DNA from: Deltaproteobacteria bacterium
Lineage (GTDB): Bacteria > Myxococcota_A > Polyangia > Haliangiales > Haliangiaceae
DNA: 37,086 nucleotides
Assembly: GCA_019237945.1 (NCBI GenBank)
Contig: JAFAOG010000357.1
Coordinates: forward strand, 1 to 37,086
Reading direction: 5' to 3'
Shown: piece after piece, positions 1 through 7,435 of the stretch
Layout: each line of letters opens with the position of its first letter
How positions within the stretch are numbered: position 1 is the first letter of the stretch
The notes under the pieces: model-generated
Databases searched by the model: none
Told to the model about the DNA's origin: nothing
Seen by the model: only the letters and a program-made list of their open reading frames with translations
Program-made: the position numbers and the translations under genes

Positions 1-996
1 CTCACCGCCGGGTGTCGTCGCGAGAATGTGCTCGATCAGGAGTGGCAGATCGTCTTTGCGCTCGCGCAGCGGCGGCACGTGAACGCGCGCGACCGCGAGG
101 CGATAATAGAGATCCTCGCGGAACCGGCCGCGGTTGACCTCGACGCCGAGGTCGCGGTTGGTCGCGGCGACGATGCGGACGTCGACCTCGATCGTCTTGG
201 CGCCGCCGACGCGGCGGACTTCCTTGCGCTCGAGCACGCGGAGCAGCTTGGGCTGCATCGCGAGCGGGAGCTCGCCGATCTCGTCGAGGAACACCGTGCC
301 GCCGTGGGCGCGCTCGAACGCGCCGGCGTAGTTGTTCGTCGCGCCGGTGAACGCGCCGCGCTCGTGACCGAACAGCTCGGACTCGATCAGGTTCGGCGGG
401 ATCGAGCCGCAGTCGAGCACGACGAACGGCGCGTCCTTCTGGCCGCGCGGCGAGTGATCGTGCAGCGCCTCGGCGACGAGCTCCTTGCCGACGCCGGTCT
501 CACCGGTGACGAGCACGGTCGTGTCGCTCTTCGCCAGCTTCTCGAGCCGCGCGAACAGCTCGCGCATCTTGACCGAGCGCCCGATCATCGAGCCGTAGCG
601 ATCGGTGTCGGCGAGCTCGATCTCGACGGACTCGCCGAGCGGCTCGAACTTCATGCGCGTCGAGCCCATCGCGATCTGCGCGCCGGGCATGATGTAGACG
701 TCGTTGACGCGCAGGCCGGAGACGTACGTGCCGTTCGTCGAGTCGAGGTCGCGCAGGCGGTAGCCGCGATCGTCGAGGCGAATCTCCGCGTGCAGGCCGG
801 AGACCTTGGAGTCGGTCAGCTGGACGTCGTTGCCGCGGCGCGCGCCGATCCGGATCACCGCCGCTTCGATGTCGCGCACGAGTCCGGCGTCCGGACCGCT
901 CGTCACTTCCATGCGGACGCGTCGCAGACGAGCGCTCGTCGCGCGCCCTCCCACATACGTGACCCAGGTACCTGAACGCAGGTCGTCGACCGCCAT
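1..996 (-). CDS. FHA-domain sigma54-dependent transcriptional activator (C-terminus cut by window edge)
   Basis: This gene is not in the ORF track because it runs off the left edge; I translated it from the minus strand, giving 332 codons from ATG at 996. Residues about 28-118 form an FHA phosphothreonine-binding domain ([25 protein letters not shown]). Residues about 135-332 are the start of a sigma54-interacting AAA+ domain, with Walker A GETGVGKE, the sigma54 contact loop GAFTGA, Walker [13 protein letters not shown] and an R-finger region (FREDLYYRL). The end of AAA+ and the DNA-binding helix are missing. The FHA domain replaces a receiver, so the protein probably answers to Ser/Thr kinases, as known for FHA activators in myxobacteria. 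The FHA Arg usually seen in VSRxH is Gly here (VSGLH). It lies 32 nt behind the jmjC/membrane-protein pair and could be cotranscribed. A GGAGG lies about 21 nt before the chosen ATG, so the start is slightly uncertain. Confidence 0.93.
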   Translation of the reverse strand, partial: MAVDDLRSGTWVTYVGGRATSARLRRVRMEVTSGPDAGLVRDIEAAVIRIGARRGNDVQLTDSKVSGLHAEIRLDDRGYRLRDLDSTNGTYVSGLRVNDVYIMPGAQIAMGSTRMKFEPLGESVEIELADTDRYGSMIGRSVKMRELFARLEKLAKSDTTVLVTGETGVGKELVAEALHDHSPRGQKDAPFVVLDCGSIPPNLIESELFGHERGAFTGATNNYAGAFERAHGGTVFLDEIGELPLAMQPKLLRVLERKEVRRVGGAKTIEVDVRIVAATNRDLGVEVNRGRFREDLYYRLAVARVHVPPLRERKDDLPLLIEHILATTPGGE

Positions 997-1028
997 TGCG
1001 GCGGCACGTTATCACAACCTCCGGATTT

Positions 1029-1334
1029 CTATAGCCACAGGGCGGCCAGCGCGCCCTCGGCCACCGCGTCTGCGAAATACACCGGCGAGATCCGGCCCTT
1101 GCCCGCAAAGGTCACGTCCGCGACGCCGAGCGTCATCGCGCTCGCGATGCCCAGCGTGCGGCTCTTGTCGACGAGCAGCGCCGCCCCGACGGCCGCGATC
1201 AGCCCGCCGAGCGTCTGCACGAGCCACGTATCGCGCTTGGGGCCGGTCACGCGCAAGAAGCTACGCAGGTGGAGGATCGGCCACAGGCCGGTCGCGATGT
1301 AGAAGACGCCTTGCGCGGTCGGGGCGATTCTCAT
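1029..1334 (-). CDS. Small conserved membrane protein of unknown function
   Basis: This 101-aa protein has three to four hydrophobic stretches: about residues 8-24 (GVFYIATGLWPILHL), 40-55 (TLGGLIAAVGAALL), 61-72 and 87-101. A polar loop with RVTGPKRDTW lies between the first two. The pattern GLWP-SF-VTGPK-WLV resembles an uncharacterised family of small bacterial membrane proteins that I know only as conserved hypotheticals, so I give no function. The ATG overlaps the stop of the upstream JmjC gene by four bases (ATGA), which implies translational coupling and joint expression. Confidence 0.8.
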   Translation of the reverse strand: MRIAPTAQGVFYIATGLWPILHLRSFLRVTGPKRDTWLVQTLGGLIAAVGAALLVDKSRTLGIASAMTLGVADVTFAGKGRISPVYFADAVAEGALAALWL

Positions 1335-1981
1335 GCCCTCGGTTCAGCAAACGCCACGCCCGGTGGCATCAGCCCGACCGAGATCGATAACGCCGTCTCC
1401 TTGCACACGGCCATGTGCCACCACCGCGACGGAATGTAGAGGAAATCACCAGGGACGAGCGTCGCTGTCATCAGCGGTGACGTCTCCGCGTGAAAGCCCG
1501 AGAAGTCCTTCGGCGGGAACGGCGTGTCGGCTTCGACGGTGTTCGCGCGGAAGTAGTAGTCCTTGACGCCCGCGGTCTGCGCGATGAACACGTCCTCGAG
1601 ATCGTAGTGCCAGCCAAAGCCGTGCGTCTCCGCGGGCGTCGCGAACACCTGGACCTGCGGCGTGCCGGGCAGCTCGTGAAAGCTGTCGGCGACCGCGCGC
1701 AGCCCGGCGTCGGCGCGCTCGGTGAAGCGCATGCCGAGGCCGACGCCGATGCGGAAGTAGGCGCGCAGCTCGTCGAGATCGCGCGGCACGGGATACGGCA
1801 GGTGCTGACCCTTCGCGCACACGATCGTATCGGCGCCGACGGCGAGCACGCGACCGAGCGCGGCCCAGTCGAGCGTCGCCAGCGAGCCCTTCGCGCTGCC
1901 GGGCTGGGCCCAGGCGCCGCGCTGGAAGTGCGTCGCACGGAAGTCGGCGAGCGTCAGCGGGGCGATCCAGTCGCGAAGCAT
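1331..1981 (-). CDS. JmjC/cupin_4-type Fe(II)/2-oxoglutarate oxygenase
   Basis: The track extends this ORF far upstream across the divergent gene. The biologically sensible start is ATG at 1981 (MLRDWIAPLT), giving 216 aa. The double-stranded beta-helix core shows a full iron-binding facial triad: H125 and D127 in WHYDLED and H189 in SRWWHMAV, with PGDFLYIP before the second His. A Lys-rich DYYFR strand between them may bind 2-oxoglutarate. The architecture resembles bacterial JmjC/cupin_4 hydroxylases such as the ribosomal oxygenase YcfD/RoxA. It is much shorter than those enzymes (about 370 aa) and lacks their dimerisation and winged-helix parts, so the substrate cannot be inferred. It is translationally coupled to the small membrane protein 1029-1334 and diverges from the metallo-beta-lactamase-like gene across a 36-nt gap. 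Confidence 0.86.
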   Translation of the reverse strand: MLRDWIAPLTLADFRATHFQRGAWAQPGSAKGSLATLDWAALGRVLAVGADTIVCAKGQHLPYPVPRDLDELRAYFRIGVGLGMRFTERADAGLRAVADSFHELPGTPQVQVFATPAETHGFGWHYDLEDVFIAQTAGVKDYYFRANTVEADTPFPPKDFSGFHAETSPLMTATLVPGDFLYIPSRWWHMAVCKETALSISVGLMPPGVAFAEPRA

Positions 1982-1987
1982 GCGCCG

Positions 1988-2000
1988 CGTGCGTAGCACG
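1988..2000. repeat. Short inverted repeat in the jmjC / MBL-like divergent gap
   Basis: CGTGC-GTA-GCACG is a perfect 5-bp inverted repeat in the 36-nt space between two divergent start codons. It could be an operator shared by both genes, but so short a GC-rich palindrome can arise by chance. Confidence 0.3.
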
Positions 2001-2017
2001 TCTGGTACCGTCGAGGA

Positions 2018-3088
2018 ATGGTTCCGTCGGACCTCGTCAAGCTGACCGAGATGGACGCCGCGTGGGCCGTCGCCGGCTCCGGTGCGCGACTCGATGCGGT
2101 GCGGCGCGCGGGTCGCCGGCTGCGCGATCGCGTGCTCGCGAGCGGCGTCGCGAAGTGCGTGCGCACGGTCGATCTCGCGACGTTCCCGTACCCGACGCGC
2201 TATGGGCTGCAAGGCGTCGCGTCGTCGCCGGCGCCCTACGTGTTCATGCGCAACCGCATGCAGCTCGTGCAGGTCGCGGCGGGCGGGCGCACCGTGACGA
2301 TCCTCGTCAACCCGACCGATCCGGATCGCTCGAAGGCGGCGCCCTACTTCGCGCGGCTGATCGATCGCTACGGCGAGACGACGAGCAAGCTGCTGTCGAC
2401 GATGCACTCGTCGATCGAGAGCGCGCTCGCCAGCTGGGGCGTGTCGCCGGCGCTCGTCGACTATGTCACCTACGATCACCTGCACGTTCAGGATGTGCGC
2501 GGGCTCTTGGCGCCGGGTCCGGGCGGGCGCGCGTACCTGCCGAATGCGAAGCTGCTCGCGCAGAAGGCCGAGCTCGACACATTCGGGTCGATCCATCCGC
2601 TGCAGACCGAGTGGTACATCCCGGACTGCCTCGCGGGCGTGCCGGCCGATCGCATCGTCGCGCTCGACGGCGATTACCTCATCGGCGGCGGGTTCGCGAT
2701 CGTGCGCACGCCCGGGCACACGTGGGGGAACCACACGCCTGTCGTCGTCACCGGCACCGGCGCGTGGACGATCAGCGAGAACGGCGTGTGCGTCGACGCG
2801 TATGCGCCGGGGGTGTCGAGGATCCGCGGCGTCGCGAAGCACGCGCGCGATGCCGGGGTGGAAGTGATCCTCAATGCGAACACGCGCGAGGGATCTCTCG
2901 ATCAGTACACGTCGATGGTGCTCGAGAAGACGATCGCGGACGGCGTACCCGAGGCGCCGGAGTGGCCGCAGCACTTCTCGTCGAGCGAGATGGTGCCGCA
3001 CGTGCTCGCGCCGGGGCTCACGCCGACCTACACGCACGGCGCGATCACGCACGGCGAGATCATCGCCGTCCGAGCCGCCGCCGCCTGA
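2018..3088 (+). CDS. Metallo-beta-lactamase-fold-like protein with altered metal motif
   Basis: The protein has 356 aa and no signal peptide. Beta-lactamase-like metal motifs appear in order but altered. DHLHVQD at 153-159 stands where HxHxDH is expected (H154, H156, then Q158-D159). TPGHTWGNH at 232-239 gives the next His (H234), and SENGVCVD supplies an Asp at 260. The closing PGHG-type His is not obvious; the corresponding strand reads ILNANTREG. The N-terminal 120 residues hold no domain I recognise. It may therefore be a metal hydrolase with changed metal binding or a non-catalytic relative. The start is uncertain: GAGGA touches the ATG at 2018, and ATG 2051 (MDAAW) is an alternative. 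Confidence 0.7.
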   Translation: MVPSDLVKLTEMDAAWAVAGSGARLDAVRRAGRRLRDRVLASGVAKCVRTVDLATFPYPTRYGLQGVASSPAPYVFMRNRMQLVQVAAGGRTVTILVNPTDPDRSKAAPYFARLIDRYGETTSKLLSTMHSSIESALASWGVSPALVDYVTYDHLHVQDVRGLLAPGPGGRAYLPNAKLLAQKAELDTFGSIHPLQTEWYIPDCLAGVPADRIVALDGDYLIGGGFAIVRTPGHTWGNHTPVVVTGTGAWTISENGVCVDAYAPGVSRIRGVAKHARDAGVEVILNANTREGSLDQYTSMVLEKTIADGVPEAPEWPQHFSSSEMVPHVLAPGLTPTYTHGAITHGEIIAVRAAAA

Positions 3089-3090
3089 CG

Positions 3091-3969
3091 CTACGGTGCG
3101 TAGACCTTCCAGTTGTCGATGTACGAGCCGTCGTACGAGTCGATGCGGATGCCGGCGGTGCCCCACGTGAACGTCGAGTCGGTGACGCTCATCGCGAACT
3201 TGCCGTCGAGCCACAGCGACAGCTTGTCGCCGACCGCCTCGAACTTGATCGTGTGCCACGTACCCGGCGACGGCTTGCCGTAGTTCGGGATCACCTTGAG
3301 CGGCGTGTACACACCGCACTGCTTCTTCTGGATCTGCACGACGCCATCCGCACGCCACGACGCGACGTACAGGTCGTACTCGGTGCGGTAGCGCAGGAAC
3401 GCCTTGAACCCCGGGTTCACACCGACGGAGAGCGGCGACTTCGAGTAGTAGAAGTTGTACGACGTGCCGGAGTCGGTCCACTTCACCGGCGACGTGCCGC
3501 CCGACGTGTACGCCTTCGCGAACGAGCGATACGAACCGTCGCTGGTCAGCGAGATCTTGCCGCGGTTACCACTCGTCGTGGTGATCGCATCGAGACAGCC
3601 GGCCGTGACGTCGAGGTACGGGCGCAGGCTCTTGTCGCTGCCGCACTCGACTTCCTTCGGCAGTGCCGTGCCGTAGCCGTTGAACGCCTCGTCCCCGCTG
3701 GGATACGTCGACGTCGGCCCACGCCACGGGTACTGCGCCACGGTGCCGGTCGGGCTGCTACCACCCACGTACGGCGTATAGACACTCGAGTTGTAGGCGG
3801 GACAGGACGCCGTGAGGCCCTGTTCGGTCGACTGCGTCACCGCATCCGACCCGGCATCGCTGCCGTCGTCCACGCTACCCGAAGTATCCGCGATACAGCC
3901 GGCGCTCATCGCGATCCCCCCCAGGACCGCGATGAGTGCCAGCCTCTTCCAGAGAGGCTTGTGTTCCAC
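3091..3969 (-). CDS. Secreted lipoprotein with LamG/concanavalin-A-like domain
   Basis: I chose GTG at 3969 (VEHKPLWKRLAL) rather than the track start at 4062, because it begins directly before a lipoprotein signal: KPLWKR, a hydrophobic stretch and the lipobox MSAGC. The protein is then 292 aa. A Ser/Asp-rich linker (VDDGSDAGSDA) follows the lipid-anchored Cys. The C-terminal half (about residues 160-292) is a beta-rich jelly roll ending in GIRIDSYDGSYIDNWKVY with a preceding WHTIKFEAVGDKLSLWLDGK, typical of LamG/DUF1080-like glycan-binding or glycanase folds. Four Cys remain in the mature domain and may form disulfides. No catalytic residues can be assigned. It ends 2 nt from the convergent MBL-like gene. 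Confidence 0.78.
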   Translation of the reverse strand: MEHKPLWKRLALIAVLGGIAMSAGCIADTSGSVDDGSDAGSDAVTQSTEQGLTASCPAYNSSVYTPYVGGSSPTGTVAQYPWRGPTSTYPSGDEAFNGYGTALPKEVECGSDKSLRPYLDVTAGCLDAITTTSGNRGKISLTSDGSYRSFAKAYTSGGTSPVKWTDSGTSYNFYYSKSPLSVGVNPGFKAFLRYRTEYDLYVASWRADGVVQIQKKQCGVYTPLKVIPNYGKPSPGTWHTIKFEAVGDKLSLWLDGKFAMSVTDSTFTWGTAGIRIDSYDGSYIDNWKVYAP

Positions 3970-4069
3970 CGGGAGCCACTCTTCATGCCGCAGCGCTGCC
4001 ACGCAACGACAAATCGTCAAGAGAACGGCCGAAATCGTGTCAGGACGGCCCTGAGGGCACATGTAAGGC

Positions 4070-4085
4070 CACGCATTTCTGCGTG
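4070..4085. repeat. Inverted repeat between the LamG lipoprotein and pilT-like gene
   Basis: CACGCA-TTTC-TGCGTG is a perfect 6-bp stem with a 4-nt loop in the 152-nt divergent intergenic region (3970-4121). No run of T follows on either strand, so it is more likely a regulatory site or leader hairpin than a terminator. I see no convincing sigma70 hexamers around it. Confidence 0.35.
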
Positions 4086-4121
4086 TTTGCGGCGGCGCGT
4101 TCGTTGCTACTCAAACTAATC

Positions 4122-5573
4122 ATGCCCGCGATCGTGTCTCTCCTTCGCGTCATGACGCTCCGCGACGCCGATGCCATCGTCCTCGAACCGGGCCGAATTC
4201 CCCAGCTGCGCCGCCGCGGCAACGTCGAGGCGCTCGCGATGCCCGCCCTCGATCCGCAGCTGCTCGCCGACTTCGCGCGCCCGCTGCTCGACGGCCAATC
4301 ACTCTCGTCGGGCCCGGTGATGGTGACGTTCCGCCACGAAGACGCGACGTATCCGGTCACCGTCGAAGAGACCGCCTCCGGGTTGCGGATCGTCGTGCGC
4401 AAGCCATCGCTCAAGAAGCCGGAGAAGAAAGAATTACCGCCAAGGAGCCAAGGGGCAGAGAGCCCGCCACCAGAACCAATTTCTTCTCGACCCTCGCTCG
4501 GCGATCTCTCTGCCTCTCGGCGTCTTGGCGGTAACTCTGGGTCGCTCGCCGCGCTGCTCGGCGACGCGGTGCGGGTGGCGGCCGGGCGCGGGGCCAGCGA
4601 TCTGTTCGTGTCGACCGGGCGCGGCGCGAGCATCAAGCGCGATGGGCGGCTGGAGGCGATCGATGTGGCGGTCGATGACGAGCAGCTTGCGGCGTGTGTT
4701 GGGGAGCTCGCGCGCGGCGGCAGCGTGGACCTATCGATGGAGTGCGGCGGCGTGCGGCTGCGCGTCAACGCGTTCGTGCACATGGGCGGCTGCGCGGTGG
4801 CGGCGCGCCTGATCAAGGAGAGCGTGCCGGGCCTCGGCGAGCTCGGGCTGCCCGACGAGATCGCGTCGCTCGTCGAGCTGCGCGACGGGCTGGTCGTCGT
4901 GTGCGGGCCGACCGGGTCGGGGAAGTCGACGACGTTGGCGGCGCTCGTCGATCTGCTCGATCAGCGGCGCGCCGCGCACGTGATCACGCTCGAGGATCCG
5001 ATCGAGTACCGGTTCGCTGCGCGGCAGTCGCTGATCCATCAGCGCGAGCTCGGCACGCACGTGGCGTCGTTCGCGGATGGGCTGCGGGCGGCGCTGCGCG
5101 AGGCTCCGGACGTCATCCTGCTCGGCGAGCTGCGCGATCGCGAGACGATCAGCGCGGCGCTGACGGCGGCCGAGACCGGCCACCTCGTGCTCGCGACGCT
5201 GCACGCAGCGAGCGCGGTCGGCGCGATCGATCGGATCGTCGATGCGTTCCCGGAGTCGCAGGCCCGCCAGACGCGGAGTCAGCTCGCCGGTTGCCTGCGC
5301 GCGATCGTGACGCAGTACCTGCTGCCGAAGCGCAACGGCGGTCGCGCGCTCGCCGTCGAGCTGGTGCCCGTGACGGCGGCTGTCGCGAACATCGTCCGCA
5401 AGGGCGAGCTGCAGACGCTGTCGACGGCGATCCAGAGCGGGCGCGACGCCGGCATGATCCCGCTCGAGCGATCGCTGGCGCGGCTCGAGGGCGTGGTCGC
5501 GCCGCAGGTGATCCGGCGCGTCGCCGCCGATCACGATTTGCTGGGATCGCTCACAGGTCGCGCGGCGCGGTGA
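4122..5573 (+). CDS. PilT-like hexameric secretion ATPase with duplicated N-terminal domain
   Basis: I use ATG 4122 (MPAIVSLLRVM), giving 483 aa; the upstream part of the ORF lies in the divergent promoter region. Two PilT-type N-terminal domains seem to be present. Residues 1-95 (LLRVMTLRDADAIVL) are degenerate, and about 145-245 (RVAAGRGASDLFVS) are canonical. The ATPase core follows: Walker A GPTGSGKSTT, Asp box VITLEDPIEYRF, Walker B with His box (DVILLGELRD, TAAETGHLVLATLHA). The PilT C-terminal AIRNLIREGK signature is weak here (VANIVRKGELQTL). Ordinary PilT is about 350 aa. The 45-residue linker between the two N-domains is coded by a long inverted repeat (separate entry). Type IV pilus retraction is the family role. 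No other pilus gene lies in this window, so the partner machine is unknown. The 3' end overlaps the DUF488 gene by 23 nt. Confidence 0.88.
   Translation: MPAIVSLLRVMTLRDADAIVLEPGRIPQLRRRGNVEALAMPALDPQLLADFARPLLDGQSLSSGPVMVTFRHEDATYPVTVEETASGLRIVVRKPSLKKPEKKELPPRSQGAESPPPEPISSRPSLGDLSASRRLGGNSGSLAALLGDAVRVAAGRGASDLFVSTGRGASIKRDGRLEAIDVAVDDEQLAACVGELARGGSVDLSMECGGVRLRVNAFVHMGGCAVAARLIKESVPGLGELGLPDEIASLVELRDGLVVVCGPTGSGKSTTLAALVDLLDQRRAAHVITLEDPIEYRFAARQSLIHQRELGTHVASFADGLRAALREAPDVILLGELRDRETISAALTAAETGHLVLATLHAASAVGAIDRIVDAFPESQARQTRSQLAGCLRAIVTQYLLPKRNGGRALAVELVPVTAAVANIVRKGELQTLSTAIQSGRDAGMIPLERSLARLEGVVAPQVIRRVAADHDLLGSLTGRAAR
4434..4534. repeat. Long inverted repeat (29-bp arms) embedded in the pilT-like linker
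   Basis: The arms are 4434-4462 and 4506-4534, separated by 43 nt. The left arm begins TTACCGCCAAGGAGCCAAGG and the right arm ends GGCGTCTTGGCGGTAA. Twenty-five of 29 positions pair, and three of the mismatches cluster in the middle of the arms. The stretch is locally less GC-rich than its surroundings. The element is read through in frame as a Pro/Ser/Arg-rich linker (residues about 105-138). The TTGGCGTCTTGGCGGT-type core resembles dispersed palindromic repeats I have seen in unrelated high-GC genomes. It is therefore probably a small non-coding mobile repeat inserted in frame. I found no second copy in this window by eye. Confidence 0.8.
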
Positions 5574-5955
5574 GGCCGAGCTGCTTCGCGACGCGCGGGG
5601 CGAGCACGCCGCGGTGGCACGTCTCGACGTCGGCCTCGTAGCAGAGCAGCGCGGCGCGATGACCGCGGACCGCGTCGGCGACGAGCGTGACCGTGTCGGC
5701 CGGCAGGTGCGTGCGGTACTGGCCGATCGGATCGGGCTCCTTGCGGAACGGATTGCCCGCCTCGCGCATGTGCACGTACTCGATGCCCGCGGCGCGCAGC
5801 GCATTGCCGAGCGGCGTCTTCGAGAAGCCGCGGCGGCGCGACAGCGGCAACGCGCGGACGTCGATCAGGCGATCGACCTTGGCGGCCGCGAGCGCGGCGA
5901 TCATCTCGTCGAGCTGGCGGCCTTCGTAGCCGACCGTGAACAGCGACGTCTTCAT
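5551..5955 (-). CDS. DUF488 family protein
   Basis: This 134-aa soluble protein carries the DUF488 signature: an N-terminal TVGYEGRQLDEMI, then LIDVRALPLSRRRGFSK, a central GIEYVHMREAGNP and the Cys-containing LLCYEADVETCHRGVLA near the C-terminus. The family is widespread and of unproven biochemical role; the invariant Arg and Cys residues hint at a nucleotide- or anion-handling pocket. It sits 47 nt downstream of the NtrC-like regulator on the same strand and may be the last gene of the Bat transcript. It converges on pilT with a 23-nt tail overlap. Confidence 0.9.
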   Translation of the reverse strand: MKTSLFTVGYEGRQLDEMIAALAAAKVDRLIDVRALPLSRRRGFSKTPLGNALRAAGIEYVHMREAGNPFRKEPDPIGQYRTHLPADTVTLVADAVRGHRAALLCYEADVETCHRGVLAPRVAKQLGLTAPRDL

Positions 5956-6002
5956 CGCTGCTAGCTACCACGCGCATGCCGGCGCGCATGCTGCCCGACC
6001 GG

Positions 6003-7361
6003 CTACGGCTTCTTGAAGCGCGCGCGATCGAGCCCGTGGCGGACGGCGAGCGCCCACAGGTTTTTCCGATCCATGCCCGCGGCGCGCGCGGCCTGCGCGA
6101 GGTTGCCCTTGTGCACGCGCAGCAGCTCGGTGAGATAGGCCGACTCGAACGCGTCGATCGTCTCCTGCTTGACCTCGCGGAACGGCCGGGTGACGTCGAC
6201 GCGCCCGCGTGCGTTCGGGCCGGGCGCCGGGAGCGCGAGGTCGTCCTCGTCGATCTGCGAGCCGCCCGCGATCACCATCGCCTGGTGGATCTTGTTCTCG
6301 AGCTCGCGGATGTTGCCCGGGAAGTCGTACGCGGCGAGGCGCGCGAGCGCGGCCGGCGTCACGCCTTCGACCGGCTTGCCGAGGCGCGCGCGGTACTTCT
6401 GCACGAAGTGATGGACGAGCAGCACGATGTCGTCCGGGCGATCGCGCAGCGGCGGCAGGTGCATCGGGAACACGTTGATGCGGTAGTAGAGGTCCTGGCG
6501 GAACGAGCCGCGCGCGACAAGCTGATCGAGATCGCGATTGGTCGCGGTGATGATGCGAACGTCGACGCGGCGATCCTGATCATCGCCGATGCGCCGGAAC
6601 TCCTGCGACTGCAGGACGCGCAGCAGCTTCGCCTGGAGCGGCAGTGGCAGCTCGCCGATCTCGTCGAGGAACAGCGTCCCCGTGTGCGCCGCCGCGACGA
6701 GGCCCTCGCGATCGCGTGTCGCATCGGTGAACGCGCCGCGCACGTGACCGAACAGCTCGTCCTCGAGCAGCTGCTCGGGAATCGCGGCGCAGTTGACGAC
6801 GACGAACGGCGCATCGTGGCGCGGCGAGCTGTTGTGGATCGTGCGCGCGACGAGCTCCTTGCCCGTGCCGCTCTCGCCGAAGATCGCGACGGTCACGTCG
6901 GTCGCGGCGACCATCGCGATGCGGTCGTAGAGATCCTTGATCCACGTGCCCGCGCCGATGATCACGTCGCTCTTGCGCGGCCGGCGCCCGGCCCCCCCGC
7001 TCTCGGGCACCGCGCGCCCGATGCGGAACACGAGCTCGGCGGCCTGCAGCGGCCGCGTCACGACGTCGCTCGCGCCACACCGCACGACCTGCGCGATCGC
7101 ATCGGAGCTACTCGCGATCACGAGGACGCGCGCGCCTCCGCCCGCCGCGGCGAGCTCGCGGACGAGCGACGTCGTCGGCACGGGCTCGCCGTCGAGCAGC
7201 ACGACATCGAACGGCGTCCCCGCCGCGTGCGCGGCCCGCAGCTCGCCGATCGCCGCATCGCGCGCCGACGCCACGACCTCGGACGCGTGCTCGCCGAGCA
7301 GCTCGGCGATCGCATCGCGCGCGCCTGCGGCCTTGTCGACGACGAGCACCCGCGGAGCCAT
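6003..7361 (-). CDS. NtrC-family sigma54 regulator with degenerate receiver domain
   Basis: I prefer ATG 7361 ([10 protein letters not shown]), giving 452 aa; ATG 7373 is possible. Residues 1-115 form a receiver-like domain with D57 (VVLLDGEP) in the phosphoacceptor place. The acidic pair is reduced to one Asp (VVDK), and the conserved Lys is Arg (VTRPLQ). The AAA+ domain follows: Walker A GESGTGKE, loop GAFTDA instead of GAFTGA, Walker [13 protein letters not shown] and R-finger region [13 protein letters not shown]. The C-terminus has a Fis-type helix-turn-helix ([26 protein letters not shown]). It lies 74 nt downstream of batC in the same direction, so it may control the Bat operon or a linked regulon. 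The altered loop leaves its use of sigma54 open. Confidence 0.92.
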   Translation of the reverse strand: MAPRVLVVDKAAGARDAIAELLGEHASEVVASARDAAIGELRAAHAAGTPFDVVLLDGEPVPTTSLVRELAAAGGGARVLVIASSSDAIAQVVRCGASDVVTRPLQAAELVFRIGRAVPESGGAGRRPRKSDVIIGAGTWIKDLYDRIAMVAATDVTVAIFGESGTGKELVARTIHNSSPRHDAPFVVVNCAAIPEQLLEDELFGHVRGAFTDATRDREGLVAAAHTGTLFLDEIGELPLPLQAKLLRVLQSQEFRRIGDDQDRRVDVRIITATNRDLDQLVARGSFRQDLYYRINVFPMHLPPLRDRPDDIVLLVHHFVQKYRARLGKPVEGVTPAALARLAAYDFPGNIRELENKIHQAMVIAGGSQIDEDDLALPAPGPNARGRVDVTRPFREVKQETIDAFESAYLTELLRVHKGNLAQAARAAGMDRKNLWALAVRHGLDRARFKKP

Positions 7362-7435
7362 CCCGCCGAGCATACCCCCGGACCGGCCCGCGGCGGTCCC
7401 GATACACGACCCGCATTCGCGCCCGATGCGCCGGG

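Noticed and set aside
1982-3481. Upstream extension of the JmjC ORF to 3481
   Set aside because: It crosses the whole divergent MBL-like gene and contains no recognisable domain; ATG 1981 fits the family.
2062-4119. 685-aa plus-strand ORF across the MBL-like and LamG genes
   Set aside because: Arg-rich shadow frame with no domain; both strands have better genes.
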